Made by a program: the position numbers and the translations under genes. The notes under the pieces are model-generated. The model was not told the DNA's origin. It did no database searches and was given only the letters and a program-made list of their open reading frames with translations. Positions 1-10,008 of a DNA stretch of 64,000 bases are shown piece after piece. Source of the DNA: Exiguobacterium profundum (GTDB lineage: Bacteria > Bacillota > Bacilli > Exiguobacteriales > Exiguobacteriaceae). The stretch is taken from contig NZ_MRSV01000001.1 in assembly GCF_001909285.1 (NCBI RefSeq), positions 2,556,563 to 2,620,562 of the forward strand, given 5' to 3'. Each line of letters opens with the position of its first letter. Positions within the stretch are counted from its first letter, which is position 1.

Positions 1-452
1 GGAAGTCGTTCTAACTTTTTGTTCACATCTTCGCGCAAATCATAGACCGTTTTTTGGGCAACACCGGACATCAAATATTGTTGCACGTAGTTGAATAGAC
101 TACTGATGACGTAAAGGCCAGCGAGGAGCGACAAAATTTGTCCGATTCTCGTGAAATCAATTTCTGCCCCTGGCACACCTGTAAACTTCGCATATGCCCC
201 TTCAAACAGTTCGGTGATGGCGATTCCCATGATTTTCGGACCGGCAATCATAAAGATTGTACTTAAAATCGCCGCGACAAACACAGCAATCAACGTGTTT
301 CGCCGTGGTTTCAAATAGGCAAGCAAACGACGGAACGTGACTTTGAATGCTTTTGGCTTTTCGCCCATCATCATCATATTTCCACCGCCCGGACCTCCTG
401 GACCGCCGTGTCCCCCATGAGTTTGTCGCGTATTTGCTTGTTTCTCACTCAT
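1..452 (-). CDS. ABC exporter subunit, fused permease/ATPase, 5' part only (runs off left edge)
   Basis: This is the N-terminal 150 codons of a multidrug-type ABC half-transporter. It starts with a Gly/His/Met-rich tail (HGGHGGPGGPGGG, then four Met), followed by a basic stretch and a first membrane segment (TLIAVFVAAILSTIFMIAG). The ATPase domain lies outside the window. The start ATG overlaps the TGA of the upstream half-transporter gene (ATGA), and a GAGGAGGAAATCGC ribosome site lies in that gene, so the two are translationally coupled. The pair should form a heterodimeric exporter. Because the neighbour has a degenerate ATPase site, this subunit is expected to carry the canonical catalytic glutamate. 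That is inference, since the domain cannot be seen. Confidence 0.85.
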   Translation of the reverse strand, partial: MSEKQANTRQTHGGHGGPGGPGGGNMMMMGEKPKAFKVTFRRLLAYLKPRRNTLIAVFVAAILSTIFMIAGPKIMGIAITELFEGAYAKFTGVPGAEIDFTRIGQILSLLAGLYVISSLFNYVQQYLMSGVAQKTVYDLREDVNKKLERL

Positions 453-2173
453 GCGATTTCCTCCTCAGACAATTGCGATTTCACGATTTCTTGATAGACC
501 GCATTCGTCGCAAATAATTCCTCATGTGTCCCGACTCCGGCAACGGCGCCTTCTTCTAGAACGATGATTCGGTCGGCGTCCATGATCGTGCTGACACGTT
601 GTGCAACAATCAGTACCGTCGCATTTTTCGTTTCTTCTTTTAACGCTTTGCGAAGGGCGGCATCCGTTTTAAAATCAAGTGCCGAGAAACTGTCGTCGAA
701 TACATATAAATCCGGTTTCCGAACGAGAGCTCGCGCAATCGACAGACGCTGTTTTTGACCACCCGACACGTTTGACCCACCTTGTTCGATCACAGCCTCA
801 TATCGGTCTGGCATCTTCTCGATAAAGTCACTTGCCTGCGCGATGGATGCGGCATGAACGACTTCTTCCACTGTTGCATCGGTCTTCCCATATCGAATGT
901 TCTCAGCAATCGTACCTGTGAACAGCAACGCCTTTTGTGGAACGAACCCGATTTTCGAACGAAGTGCCTCTTGTGGAACCGCTTGGACATCGACACCATT
1001 CACGCGAATTGTCCCCGACGTCACATCGTAAAATCTTGGAATCAGATTGACGAGTGTCGATTTACCGGACCCCGTACCCCCAATCACCGCTGTGACCTCA
1101 CCTGGATTCGCTGAAAAACTCACATCGGATAGCGCTGGTTCTTCAGCACCCGGATAATAGAAGGTCACGTGATCAAATACGAGTGTCCCTTGCTCAATGT
1201 CCGCAGTCTTTGTCCCGTCATCAATCAGTGAAGGTTTCATCTCGAGCACTTCGTTGATCCGGTTGGCAGACACAGAAGCCCGAGGAACCATGATGAACAT
1301 GACTGATGCCATGACGAGCGCGAACATGATTTGCATGACGTATTGAATGAACGCCATCAAATCTCCGATTTGCATCGCACCGTTATCAATCCGAATCCCT
1401 CCGAACCAAATGACGCCGACAACCGTCAAGTTCATCACGAGCATCATGACCGGCATTAGGAACGCCATGATTTGGTTCACTTTGATTGATACGTCCGTCA
1501 ACCGTTCATTCGCTTTCGTCAATCGAACCTGTTCTTCTTTTTCACGGTTGAAAGCTCGGATGACACGGATACCCGTCAGATTTTCTCGGAGAACAAGATT
1601 GAGCCAATCCAATCGATTCTGTACCTTTTTAAACAACGGCATCGCCTTCCAAAAAATGAGGAAAATCGAGATGACGAGTACCGGCATTGCGGCAACAATG
1701 ACAAGAGACAACGTCGCATCCTTCGAGGTCGCCATGATCAATCCACCGACAAACATGATTGGCGCACTCACAACCATTCGTAGCATCATGATGATGACCT
1801 GTTGCACTTGCGTGATGTCGTTTGTCGTCCGTGTGATGAGCGAAGCCGTCCCGACACGATCGAACTCTTCAAGCGAGAAGCGTTCCACATGATTGAACAC
1901 ACGTCTTCGTAAGTCACGACCAAATCCCATCGCCGCCTTTGAAGAATAAAAACTGGCCACAATAGCAGCAAGTGCTCCAAGTCCCGTCACACCAAGCATG
2001 ATTCCGCCCATTTGCCAAATGTAGCCGGTATCGCCCGTCACGACCCCATTATCGATAATGTCCGCCATCAACGTCGGTAAAAATAAATCTGCTAACGACT
2101 GCGCGAACACAAACAATAAAACCATCAGAACAGCCCATTTATAAGTAACGAGACGTTTCAATAACTTAATCAT
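449..2173 (-). CDS. ABC exporter subunit, permease/ATPase with degenerate catalytic site
   Basis: This is a 574-aa half-transporter: six membrane segments in the first 300 residues, then a nucleotide-binding domain. The domain has Walker A GGTGSGKST, signature VSGGQKQR and Walker B LYVFDDSFSALD. The residue after the Walker B aspartate is Asp rather than Glu, and the H-loop reads AQR rather than xHR. These changes are typical of the non-canonical half of heterodimeric exporters such as the BmrCD/TM287-288 type. I start at the ATG after AAGGAGTGTGTCGAC rather than 12 codons upstream, giving an 8-bp overlap with the marR stop. Its partner follows with an ATGA overlap. The MarR gene in front implies drug- or metabolite-induced expression. 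The substrate is unknown. Confidence 0.93.
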   Translation of the reverse strand: MIKLLKRLVTYKWAVLMVLLFVFAQSLADLFLPTLMADIIDNGVVTGDTGYIWQMGGIMLGVTGLGALAAIVASFYSSKAAMGFGRDLRRRVFNHVERFSLEEFDRVGTASLITRTTNDITQVQQVIIMMLRMVVSAPIMFVGGLIMATSKDATLSLVIVAAMPVLVISIFLIFWKAMPLFKKVQNRLDWLNLVLRENLTGIRVIRAFNREKEEQVRLTKANERLTDVSIKVNQIMAFLMPVMMLVMNLTVVGVIWFGGIRIDNGAMQIGDLMAFIQYVMQIMFALVMASVMFIMVPRASVSANRINEVLEMKPSLIDDGTKTADIEQGTLVFDHVTFYYPGAEEPALSDVSFSANPGEVTAVIGGTGSGKSTLVNLIPRFYDVTSGTIRVNGVDVQAVPQEALRSKIGFVPQKALLFTGTIAENIRYGKTDATVEEVVHAASIAQASDFIEKMPDRYEAVIEQGGSNVSGGQKQRLSIARALVRKPDLYVFDDSFSALDFKTDAALRKALKEETKNATVLIVAQRVSTIMDADRIIVLEEGAVAGVGTHEELFATNAVYQEIVKSQLSEEEIA

Positions 2174-2648
2174 GTCGACACACTCCTTCACAATCTGTGA
2201 GCCCTTCATTCAATCCATCCGCAATATGTTGATGGGCTGTAAGCATATGATGATACGTATCCTGATCGAGACGAGACAAAATTTGATTCAATTGATATTC
2301 CGTCCCTTCTTCTTGTCGCTCAATCTCCTCAATCAAGCGTTTACCTGATTGGTCAATGGTCAACACAACTTCTCGCCGATTATCCGGGTTGATATCCCGA
2401 CGAATCAATCCTTTCTCCACGAGACCATCTAATGATTGACTTAACGTGCTCTTTGGCATTCTCGTTCGCTGAACCAGTTCCTTTTGCGTAATCGCACCCT
2501 GTTCATTCAACATCATCAGACCGTGCAGTTGAGGTAATGTGAGATCGTTTTGTTGCGCCGTCTGATGCATGAGACGAATCAGGACACGCTGCACACGCCA
2601 AAATGATTGCATCATCTCCCGTGCCCGATTTGTATTTGTCTCGGTCAT
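2166..2648 (-). CDS. MarR-family transcriptional regulator of the downstream ABC exporter
   Basis: This 160-aa winged-helix regulator is first in an operon with the two exporter genes. The winged-helix core is clear: LTLPQLHGLMMLNE, then the recognition region QKELVQRTRMPKSTLSQSLD, and the wing RRDINPDNRREVVLT. N- and C-terminal helices (residues 8-35 and 120-155) would form the dimer interface. The ATG follows AAAGGAGTGAATAAG. A perfect 9-bp inverted repeat just downstream of the predicted transcription start fits autorepression of the whole operon. The inducing ligand cannot be read from the sequence. Confidence 0.9.
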   Translation of the reverse strand: MTETNTNRAREMMQSFWRVQRVLIRLMHQTAQQNDLTLPQLHGLMMLNEQGAITQKELVQRTRMPKSTLSQSLDGLVEKGLIRRDINPDNRREVVLTIDQSGKRLIEEIERQEEGTEYQLNQILSRLDQDTYHHMLTAHQHIADGLNEGLTDCEGVCRHD

Positions 2649-2677
2649 TCTTATTCACTCCTTTATCGTTCCGAATC

Positions 2678-2701
2678 GAATTGTTCTAAACGGAACAATT
2701 C
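2678..2701. promoter_or_regulatory. Probable MarR operator (perfect inverted repeat)
   Basis: GAATTGTTC-taaacg-GAACAATTC is a perfect 9-bp inverted repeat with a 6-bp spacer. It lies between the predicted transcription start and the marR ribosome site. Size, symmetry and place fit a MarR dimer site that blocks its own operon. Binding is inferred. Confidence 0.7.
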
Positions 2702-2713
2702 TTTATATAAAAT

Positions 2714-2742
2714 AAATTACTCCTCTCCAACTCGATTGTCAA
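2714..2742 (-). promoter_or_regulatory. Sigma-A promoter of the marR-ABC exporter operon
   Basis: On the minus strand the -35 is TTGACA (2737-2742), the spacer is 17 bp, and the -10 is TAATTT (2714-2719). The start would fall near 2707, immediately before the inverted repeat at 2678-2701. Confidence 0.65.
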
Positions 2743-2770
2743 CGAAATCGAATGTGAATTTGCACATAGG

Positions 2771-2804
2771 AAAAGAGCGATGTCCTATAGCTGACATCGC
2801 TCTT
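2771..2804 (-). terminator. Rho-independent terminator after addA
   Basis: A perfect 12-bp stem (AAGAGCGATGTC / GACATCGCTCTT) with an 8-nt loop is followed on the minus strand by TTTT. It lies just past the addA stop. Confidence 0.8.
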
Positions 2805-2817
2805 CATTTATTCACAT

Positions 2818-5800
2818 TTATTTAGTCGACACGGTCACGATTTCCTGCAGATCAAGCGAATAAATCAAAGTTCGCTCGACCCGAATATTCCAGATCGTCT
2901 CAATCGCCTCTCGATATAATTGTAGTTGAATCGCATATCGATCTCGCAATCGCTCATGTGCCTCTTCCCGGGAATCGGATAGATGCGTGACAGCATCCGA
3001 TTTATAATCGAGAAGCACATACGAATCCCCATCGAAATACAGACAATCGATAATCCCTTGGATCAAGACATGCTCATCCGTAAAGTGTCCATCCGGATTG
3101 ACGCGTTCGGCCGGCACCGTGTAGGTGAAAGGTAGCTCTCGCCATGCCGTCCCTCGCTCTAGTGCACCAGCGAGCGCTTGACCGACTTCTGTTTGGAAAA
3201 ACATCTCGATATCCGGGATGGCGAGGCGTGCCGTCTCTGCCTCGATCGGACTGAGCATCCCTTGCATTTCCCATTGATTGATTTGGTCGACAATCGGTTG
3301 GTTCGGGTCAGCCAGTTGGAAAATCAAGTGTAACGTCGTCCCACGTTCCGCACCGGTCTGTTTGACTTGACGCCATTTCGGTTCCCGATAAGGGGTATCG
3401 ACCGGACGTACCGGATCTTCGAAAGCGGCCTGTTCGAGTTGCATCGCCCGCTTCAGTTCGGTCACCGTCTGTTTCGCCGCCGTACGTACCGCATCCTGTG
3501 CAGGGTATTCGTAGGTCAAAGCTTGTTGTACGGCACAAATCGTCTCTTCTTCATTTTGAATCGGAAAATCGATTGCTTCAAATCGTTGGACGTGGTGCAA
3601 CTGTGCCATCATCTCTTGTAGAGTCGCAATCTCCGCAAGGTCCGCTTCTCCGATGACACGATAAATCCATGAAGTCGATTCTTGGAAAGTAGAGGGAACC
3701 GTGAAGCCGAATGATTCGATAAACGAAGTGGCACTTGGAAGGCGTAAAAGCGCCGGTGCAATCCAATCGAGATACGTTTTTGCCTCTCGCCTCGCCTCAC
3801 TCGCCAATAGATCTCCAGATTGACCGACCTGAAGCCACTGCTGAAGGTGTTTGAGTGGTTCGCCTACCGTTCCCACGAGAATCAATTTTTCTTTCGCACG
3901 TGTCAAGGCCACGTAAAGCACGCGCATCTCTTCCGCTTTCATCGTCGCATCTAAATCTCGTCGAATCATCTCCTTCACGAACGTCTCCGATTTCGTACGT
4001 GTCACAACGTCAATCGCATCGAGTGAGATGCCGTACTGTTTGTGGAAAATGACACGTTGCATTTGATCGCGTTTATTAAATTGTTTTCCGAGTTGGGCAA
4101 CAATCGTGACCGGAAACTCAAGTCCTTTCGACTTGTGCACGGTCATGATACGAACGACGTTTTCCTCGTCCCCGAGCGACCGCGCCTCTGACAAATCTTC
4201 ACCAGTATCCTGTAGTCGGTCCATCACACGTAAGAAGCGATAAAGACCTCGATAGCCACTACGCTCATAGGCTAGGGCCCGGTCATAAAGTGCCTTCAAG
4301 TTTTCCTGCCGCCCTTTTCCTCCAGGTAATCCCCCTGAGAAGTCATAAAACCCGGTGTCATTGAATAACTGTTGAATCAATTCCGACAGGCTATGATTTC
4401 GTGCATAAGTACGCCAACGGGAGAGGCGGTCAAGCATCTCGCCACATTTTACGCCAAGCTCATCATCGTCATCCGCTTTCGCCTTGAGCGCCTCATAGAA
4501 AGAATCTTCTGATTCAAGTCGAATCCGTGCCAATTCACTATCATCAAAACGGAACATCGGGGAGCGCAGCGCACCGGCAAGTGGGATGTCTTGAAGTGGA
4601 TTATCAATCACTTTCAAAAGTGCCAGGATCATCCGAATCTCGGTCGCTTGAAAATACCCGCCATCCGAGTCGGTGTAGGCCGGAATATTGTACTGTGTCA
4701 AAATATCCATCAATTGCTCCACACGTTCTTTTTTCGAACGAACGAGAATCACGATATCCCGATATTCACAGTTTCGGAGTTGACCAGTTGATTCATCCGT
4801 CACTTTAAACGGTTCGTCTCCCGATACGAGTTCTAAGATGCGAGTAGCGATCGCCCGCCCTTCTACTTCTTGCTTCGATAACTCACGACTCGCGCCATCG
4901 ACTAAAATAAACTCAGGGTCCGCTGGAATCGGTTCATACTCACGTCCAGGAACAAGTTGTGCCGCCTCATCATATGCGATTTCGCCGACCTCTTCGTCCA
5001 TGAGCTGGACGAACAAATCATTGATCCCGTAGAGGACTTCGGAACGACTTCGGAAATTTTGAGAAAGGTCGATCCGTTTCCCTGTGTTCGCCTGTCTAAA
5101 GCGTGTCGCCTTATCGATGAAAAGACCCGGTTCTGCATGGCGGAATCGATAAATCGATTGTTTGATGTCGCCCACCATAAATAAATTCCCGATTTCCTCT
5201 CGTTCATTTGCGACCAGGTTGATGATTGTTTCTTGAATCTCGTTCGTATCTTGGTATTCATCAACGAGTACCTCAGCGAAACGTTCCTTATAGAGCGCTG
5301 CAACATCGGACGGTCCCCCATCTTGTCGTAAAATGGCGAGCGCATAATGTTCCAAGTCACTGAAGTCGACAAAGGCACGGTCGCGCTTCGCCTGCTCATA
5401 GGCTTGGGCGAACGCACGGACGGTTCGAACGAGTGTTTCAACGAGCGGTTGTTGCATCGAGACGCTCTCTAATAAGTCCGCCCCACTGACCCGAGCCTGT
5501 TCGACCGCTGCTGTCAATTTTTTCTTCGCTTGGTCGTAAGCCGGTTTGAGGATCTCGTGGTAAATCTGGTGCTCTTCTTTCTTCGGAACAGCCTTCATCG
5601 TGCCAAACTTCATCGCACGAGCCGCCGTCTCGAGTTCACTCCAGACAATGGTCTCCCCTTCAAGTTGTTCGAACGGAAAAATTGCTTGCCGGATGTTTTC
5701 AGACTGTGGCTCATACCCAGCGACCCGAAGCTCCGCTTCAAGTTTCCGAAGATCTCGTACGGCTTTTTTGATGTCATGCCACAGCATCTGTCCAAACTCA

Positions 5801-6435
5801 ATCAGGATTGCTTCCTCATCAGGATCTTCTCCGAACGTGTACATGGATACGAGATGATCTAAATAAGCATCAGGGTTTGGGAGAGTACGCGCATAGTGAT
5901 ATAAGCCAAGAATCAAATCCTCGATTTCGCTGTAACCCCGGTCTGACGTATACGCATCGACAAGAGCGAAGAAATCGGTATCTTGTTTCCCGTACTCTTC
6001 CTCAAGCACTTCTTCTAAGACGTCATCCTGCAAGAGGACGAGGTCTCGTTCTTCCGCAATCTTGAACGCCGGATCCAAATCTAACAGGTAGTAGTTCTCA
6101 CGAATCACCTCTAGACAAAATGAATGGATGGTCGTGATGAGCGCCCGGTTCAACATTTGTCGCTGTTTTCGGACATATTCATTTGTCGGGTCGTCGCGCA
6201 ACGCCTCTTCAAGTGCCTTTGCGATTCGTCGTTTCATCTCTGCCGCTGCCGCGTTCGTAAAGGTGACAACGAGCATCCGGTCTGCCGTGAGTTCATCCGT
6301 TTCGTCAAGCAATCGACTAGACAACCGCTCGACAAGAACTGCCGTCTTTCCGGACCCTGCCGCAGCCGAGACGAGCACGTGACTCCCTCTTGCTTCAATC
6401 GCGGCGAACTGATCATTCGTCCATTTCACGGTCAT
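2818..6435 (-). CDS. addA: ATP-dependent helicase/nuclease AddA
   Basis: This 1205-aa subunit of the AddAB helicase-nuclease processes double-strand breaks for RecA loading and is the Firmicute counterpart of RecBCD. It has a UvrD/Rep-type helicase with Walker A AAAGSGKT (residues 24-31), DEYQDTNE near 390 and VHKSKGLEFP in the second half. It ends in a RecB-type nuclease domain with the metal-binding LLDYKSD motif near residue 1140. The first 23 bp overlap the end of addB, so the two are coupled. The annotated ATG is close to AGGAGG (2 nt); a GTG two codons later is spaced 8 nt and could be the real start. The length is normal for the family. Confidence 0.97.
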   Translation of the reverse strand: MTVKWTNDQFAAIEARGSHVLVSAAAGSGKTAVLVERLSSRLLDETDELTADRMLVVTFTNAAAAEMKRRIAKALEEALRDDPTNEYVRKQRQMLNRALITTIHSFCLEVIRENYYLLDLDPAFKIAEERDLVLLQDDVLEEVLEEEYGKQDTDFFALVDAYTSDRGYSEIEDLILGLYHYARTLPNPDAYLDHLVSMYTFGEDPDEEAILIEFGQMLWHDIKKAVRDLRKLEAELRVAGYEPQSENIRQAIFPFEQLEGETIVWSELETAARAMKFGTMKAVPKKEEHQIYHEILKPAYDQAKKKLTAAVEQARVSGADLLESVSMQQPLVETLVRTVRAFAQAYEQAKRDRAFVDFSDLEHYALAILRQDGGPSDVAALYKERFAEVLVDEYQDTNEIQETIINLVANEREEIGNLFMVGDIKQSIYRFRHAEPGLFIDKATRFRQANTGKRIDLSQNFRSRSEVLYGINDLFVQLMDEEVGEIAYDEAAQLVPGREYEPIPADPEFILVDGASRELSKQEVEGRAIATRILELVSGDEPFKVTDESTGQLRNCEYRDIVILVRSKKERVEQLMDILTQYNIPAYTDSDGGYFQATEIRMILALLKVIDNPLQDIPLAGALRSPMFRFDDSELARIRLESEDSFYEALKAKADDDDELGVKCGEMLDRLSRWRTYARNHSLSELIQQLFNDTGFYDFSGGLPGGKGRQENLKALYDRALAYERSGYRGLYRFLRVMDRLQDTGEDLSEARSLGDEENVVRIMTVHKSKGLEFPVTIVAQLGKQFNKRDQMQRVIFHKQYGISLDAIDVVTRTKSETFVKEMIRRDLDATMKAEEMRVLYVALTRAKEKLILVGTVGEPLKHLQQWLQVGQSGDLLASEARREAKTYLDWIAPALLRLPSATSFIESFGFTVPSTFQESTSWIYRVIGEADLAEIATLQEMMAQLHHVQRFEAIDFPIQNEEETICAVQQALTYEYPAQDAVRTAAKQTVTELKRAMQLEQAAFEDPVRPVDTPYREPKWRQVKQTGAERGTTLHLIFQLADPNQPIVDQINQWEMQGMLSPIEAETARLAIPDIEMFFQTEVGQALAGALERGTAWRELPFTYTVPAERVNPDGHFTDEHVLIQGIIDCLYFDGDSYVLLDYKSDAVTHLSDSREEAHERLRDRYAIQLQLYREAIETIWNIRVERTLIYSLDLQEIVTVSTK

Positions 6436-9400
6436 CGCCTCCTAACTCCTGAAATACCTCTTCTTTCTCGAGCTTCTTCAATTTACGAGGCACATTCGAG
6501 AGCGCTTCGTCAAAATGACAGACACTCTGATACGGACACGTCTGACACGGGCGCCGTTCTTTATATTCATAAGGTTCTACGTCAATTTTTCCTTTGTACA
6601 TCTCCTCGGCACTCGCTTTGACGACGTCGAACGCATGGTCCATCAACTGCTCAAGTTGAGGGGGCGTCACAATTTTCTTCAAGGTGTTGGCGTCAGGCGT
6701 ACCATCTTTTTTATATTTGACCGGAATGACAATTGATTTTTTGGATGAGCCTTTCGCCGAGCGGTCCATCATCTCTAAAATTTCCGGGTCATCTACTAAT
6801 AGCCCTTGCATCTGATACGACTCCAATACTTTTTGACGCGTTTCTTCTTCAGAACTAGCAGGTGGAACGAGTGGTCGGTGCACGTGGAAATAGAGCGCCG
6901 CAGCAGGTGCGACGTTCTCTTTTGTCCACACCTCTGCCTGCTCAATCAATACCTTCAAATAGATGAGCATCTGCATCGCCAGACCGTAATAAATTTCTGC
7001 AAAGTCGACTTCACGTTTACTCGACTTATAGTCGACGATTCGGACGTATAGTTGGTCGTGGACCATCGCAGTGTCCACACGGTCGATTCGACCGACTAGT
7101 TCACATGTCGCCCCGTTCGATAATGTGAACGAAACGGGTGGAAATTGTCCGCTGCCGAACGCGAGTTCAAACGCTTCCGGGTCAAAGCCGTCTCGTTTTG
7201 ATTGTTCAATCAACACTTCTGCCGTCTTACTGACGACGTCCGTCAATTTTTTCTTTAAGTAGGCGTAACGATTCGAACTCATCAAGATGGCATGCTGAAT
7301 CTCTGGGGTCACGAGCTCGACCGCCTGCTCCGCTAAATGGGAGCACTCGTCAGGAGTGACATCTCGCCATTCCTTTCCGTCCATCTTCACCGTCTGCGAC
7401 ATATGTTCGATGGTCCGGTGATACAGATTCCCGATATCCGGGGCCTCGAGTCGATACAACCGTCGTTCCTTCAGACGCAAGCCATAACTTGCGAAATGTT
7501 TGAACGGACAGGCTTGGAATGTCTCGAGACGTGAGACACTCGCCCGAATCGACGGAGTATATAAGGATTTTGCGACACGATCATCCAACGATTCCGGGAT
7601 GTTTTGATAGAAGAGCGCGCTCGTCAACAACTGGAGACGTTCCCGTCCATCCGGATGCTTCAACAGTTCATTATAGACAGCAAACCACATATCTTGAATC
7701 GGATAATGACGACTCAACCGCTGAAGTTCAAGTGCCGTCACCGCCGCCGTCTGATTCACATTCGTCAAGAAGGCGAATTGATCACGTGGTCGGTGCTCAC
7801 CTGCTTCAGCAAAATGAGTCTTGATGACGTTTTGGTGAAGTCGCGCCTTCAAGTCAGCGATAAACCGCGCCGGCTGAACGGCTTTCCCCGTTCTGTCGAC
7901 TAGTGCGTAGCTAATGTATAAACGCTCGCTCGGTGCCGTCACAGCTTTGTATAGGTAATACGTTTCATCATCGAACAAGTGCTCTGTCGCCTTACCGGCA
8001 CGAAGTCCATTCTCATGCATGAAATCCAAATCTTGATCGGTCAACAGTTTCGACTGTGTCGTGACAAGAGGAATTTGATCTTCATTCGCTCCGAGCAAGA
8101 AGACGACTTTCTTATCTATCAATCGACCACGCACATAATCCGTTATCGTCAATTGATCAAGCGAAGGTGGGATCAAGGCATAGCGAAGACTATCTAGTCC
8201 GGTGTCCATCATCTGGAGGAATAAGTCCGTCGACAACGTCTCTTCCGGAGCTGCGGCTTCTAGCTGCTCGAGCAAGTGCAAAACCGCGTCCCATACTTGA
8301 GTATGCTCACGCGCTTCGAGTAGTTCCGCCTCTTCAATCGCCTCATCGCGCCAGTGCGTCAGACAGTCTGATACACCGACACGCTCTAGAAAGGCATACA
8401 TGGCGTGCGTATAAGCCTGCATCGTCTTTGCCTGTTTTAAATCTGATAGAAATGGATCAAAAGTTTCGATAACACGTTCCCGAGACCGATTCAGCTCAGC
8501 CTCAATATCGAGTTCTTCGCTCGTGAGGCGTGCTTCTTCCCCGGAACGACGACGCAACTGCCATTCGTCGTGCCAATGATAATGTTTGATCCCCCGTTCG
8601 ATAACGAACGCTTCAAGCCGGTCAACGGACGTACGACGATGTACCGGATCGAGGACGACGAGTTCTGTTTTAAGGGCACGGAATACGGACTCTTCTCGAT
8701 ATCCACGTAGAGCGATGTCAATCGTCGCTTTCAACAGTTCGACAAGCGGGTGGTCGAGCATTGGTTGCCGTTCATCAAGGAAATAGGGCAGTCCCATCTT
8801 TTGTAGCGCCTGAGATGCCAAATCACCATATTCGTCGAGTGAACGCGATACGAGTGCGATATCCCGATAACGATATCCTTCTTCACGTGTCAGACGAATG
8901 ACTTCTCGAACGGCCGCCTCCACCTCGACGGTTCGGTCGACTGCGGCATGTAAATCGATTCGGTTCTCTGAACCAGTGTAAGGTTCCGCCGTCAATTGGT
9001 CGAATGTAGCCTCTAGATAACGGAGACTCGGATGCGTATAACGATAGACGGTATCATACAGCTCGTCTCGAGAAGGAATCTGCCGTTCTGTCAACAGTTC
9101 TTTGAAACGCATGAGTGTCCGCTGCGTCGGTCCAAACAATGGATTTAGACGATACAAGGAGATAGGATCGATTGTCAGCAATACATCGACATCGACCTTC
9201 TCTGCAAGTGCAACGAGCACCGCCAACTCCTGCTCTGAAAACTCGTTGAATCCGTCCACATAGACACGCACATCCGTCAAATCTGTTTCCGGAAGGATTT
9301 GCAACATGACGTTGAAATAGTCTTCTGCATGAAGTGACTTACCTTCCGTCATCTTTAAAAATCCTTCATAGATGATGGAAAGGTCTTGTAACTTCAAAGC

Positions 9401-9850
9401 ACGGTGCTGCGCCTGTTCGCTTAACCGCAACAAGTGCTCCGGTTCAACAAGCCCTCGCTTCAGCATCGAGATTAATTGGTTCAATTCTTCATAAAATCCG
9501 AACTGATTCATCGTACGGCGGAACAAGGTCAATCGTTCTTCGCTCATCTCGACGACCCTTCGTAACAACAAATGGGTCCCCGTCTGGTCTAAGAATTGAT
9601 CTGTCGCTACACCGGCATCTCGCATCATCAAAAAAGCGAGACGACGCATCGAAAGGACTTGAATGCGCGTCGAACCATGCAAACCATCGACTGTCGCCAT
9701 TTTCTTTTCCATCTCAAACGACATCTGGTCCGGTACGATCACATAAATCGTCGGCCCGCTCGGGTTTTGTTTCAGTTCTTGAATGACCTCATGGATCATT
9801 TGTTCACTTTTTCCCGTCCCCGATCGACCAACGTGAAAGGTCACTGTCAT
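6413..9850 (-). CDS. addB: ATP-dependent helicase/deoxyribonuclease AddB
   Basis: This is the 1145-aa second subunit of AddAB. It shows Walker A GRSGTGKS at residues 8-15, an inactivated helicase fold in the middle, and a C-terminal RecB-type nuclease (GRIDRVDT, then VDYKSSKRE). The four cysteines of the iron-sulfur staple known in AddB are present: one in FQACPF near residue 779 and three in CQTCPYQSVC near 1100. I place the start at the ATG preceded by GGAAGGAGTGTTCGCTAAA. The longer reading begins 16 codons upstream without a ribosome site. It is the first gene of addBA, and its 158-bp upstream gap is shared with the divergent globin gene. Confidence 0.96.
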   Translation of the reverse strand: MTVTFHVGRSGTGKSEQMIHEVIQELKQNPSGPTIYVIVPDQMSFEMEKKMATVDGLHGSTRIQVLSMRRLAFLMMRDAGVATDQFLDQTGTHLLLRRVVEMSEERLTLFRRTMNQFGFYEELNQLISMLKRGLVEPEHLLRLSEQAQHRALKLQDLSIIYEGFLKMTEGKSLHAEDYFNVMLQILPETDLTDVRVYVDGFNEFSEQELAVLVALAEKVDVDVLLTIDPISLYRLNPLFGPTQRTLMRFKELLTERQIPSRDELYDTVYRYTHPSLRYLEATFDQLTAEPYTGSENRIDLHAAVDRTVEVEAAVREVIRLTREEGYRYRDIALVSRSLDEYGDLASQALQKMGLPYFLDERQPMLDHPLVELLKATIDIALRGYREESVFRALKTELVVLDPVHRRTSVDRLEAFVIERGIKHYHWHDEWQLRRRSGEEARLTSEELDIEAELNRSRERVIETFDPFLSDLKQAKTMQAYTHAMYAFLERVGVSDCLTHWRDEAIEEAELLEAREHTQVWDAVLHLLEQLEAAAPEETLSTDLFLQMMDTGLDSLRYALIPPSLDQLTITDYVRGRLIDKKVVFLLGANEDQIPLVTTQSKLLTDQDLDFMHENGLRAGKATEHLFDDETYYLYKAVTAPSERLYISYALVDRTGKAVQPARFIADLKARLHQNVIKTHFAEAGEHRPRDQFAFLTNVNQTAAVTALELQRLSRHYPIQDMWFAVYNELLKHPDGRERLQLLTSALFYQNIPESLDDRVAKSLYTPSIRASVSRLETFQACPFKHFASYGLRLKERRLYRLEAPDIGNLYHRTIEHMSQTVKMDGKEWRDVTPDECSHLAEQAVELVTPEIQHAILMSSNRYAYLKKKLTDVVSKTAEVLIEQSKRDGFDPEAFELAFGSGQFPPVSFTLSNGATCELVGRIDRVDTAMVHDQLYVRIVDYKSSKREVDFAEIYYGLAMQMLIYLKVLIEQAEVWTKENVAPAAALYFHVHRPLVPPASSEEETRQKVLESYQMQGLLVDDPEILEMMDRSAKGSSKKSIVIPVKYKKDGTPDANTLKKIVTPPQLEQLMDHAFDVVKASAEEMYKGKIDVEPYEYKERRPCQTCPYQSVCHFDEALSNVPRKLKKLEKEEVFQELGGDDREMDE

Positions 9851-10008
9851 TTTAGCGAACACTCCTTCCCTTTTTTCTTCATTATGAACCATCCCCAAGC
9901 ATTTGTAGAGGGAAACCTCTTCTACACCTTGTCCAAAAAAGTAACAGCCTACATCATTCCCTTTTTCGATTGAAATCGATTAGACTGAACGTATGAGGGG
10001 GAATATAT

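Noticed and set aside
1347..1892. 181-codon open frame on the plus strand inside the ABC exporter gene
   Set aside because: It is antisense to a well-supported gene, with no ribosome site or recognisable domain.
4902..5441. 179-codon frame inside addA
   Set aside because: It is a shifted frame of the addA helicase region and shows no start signal.
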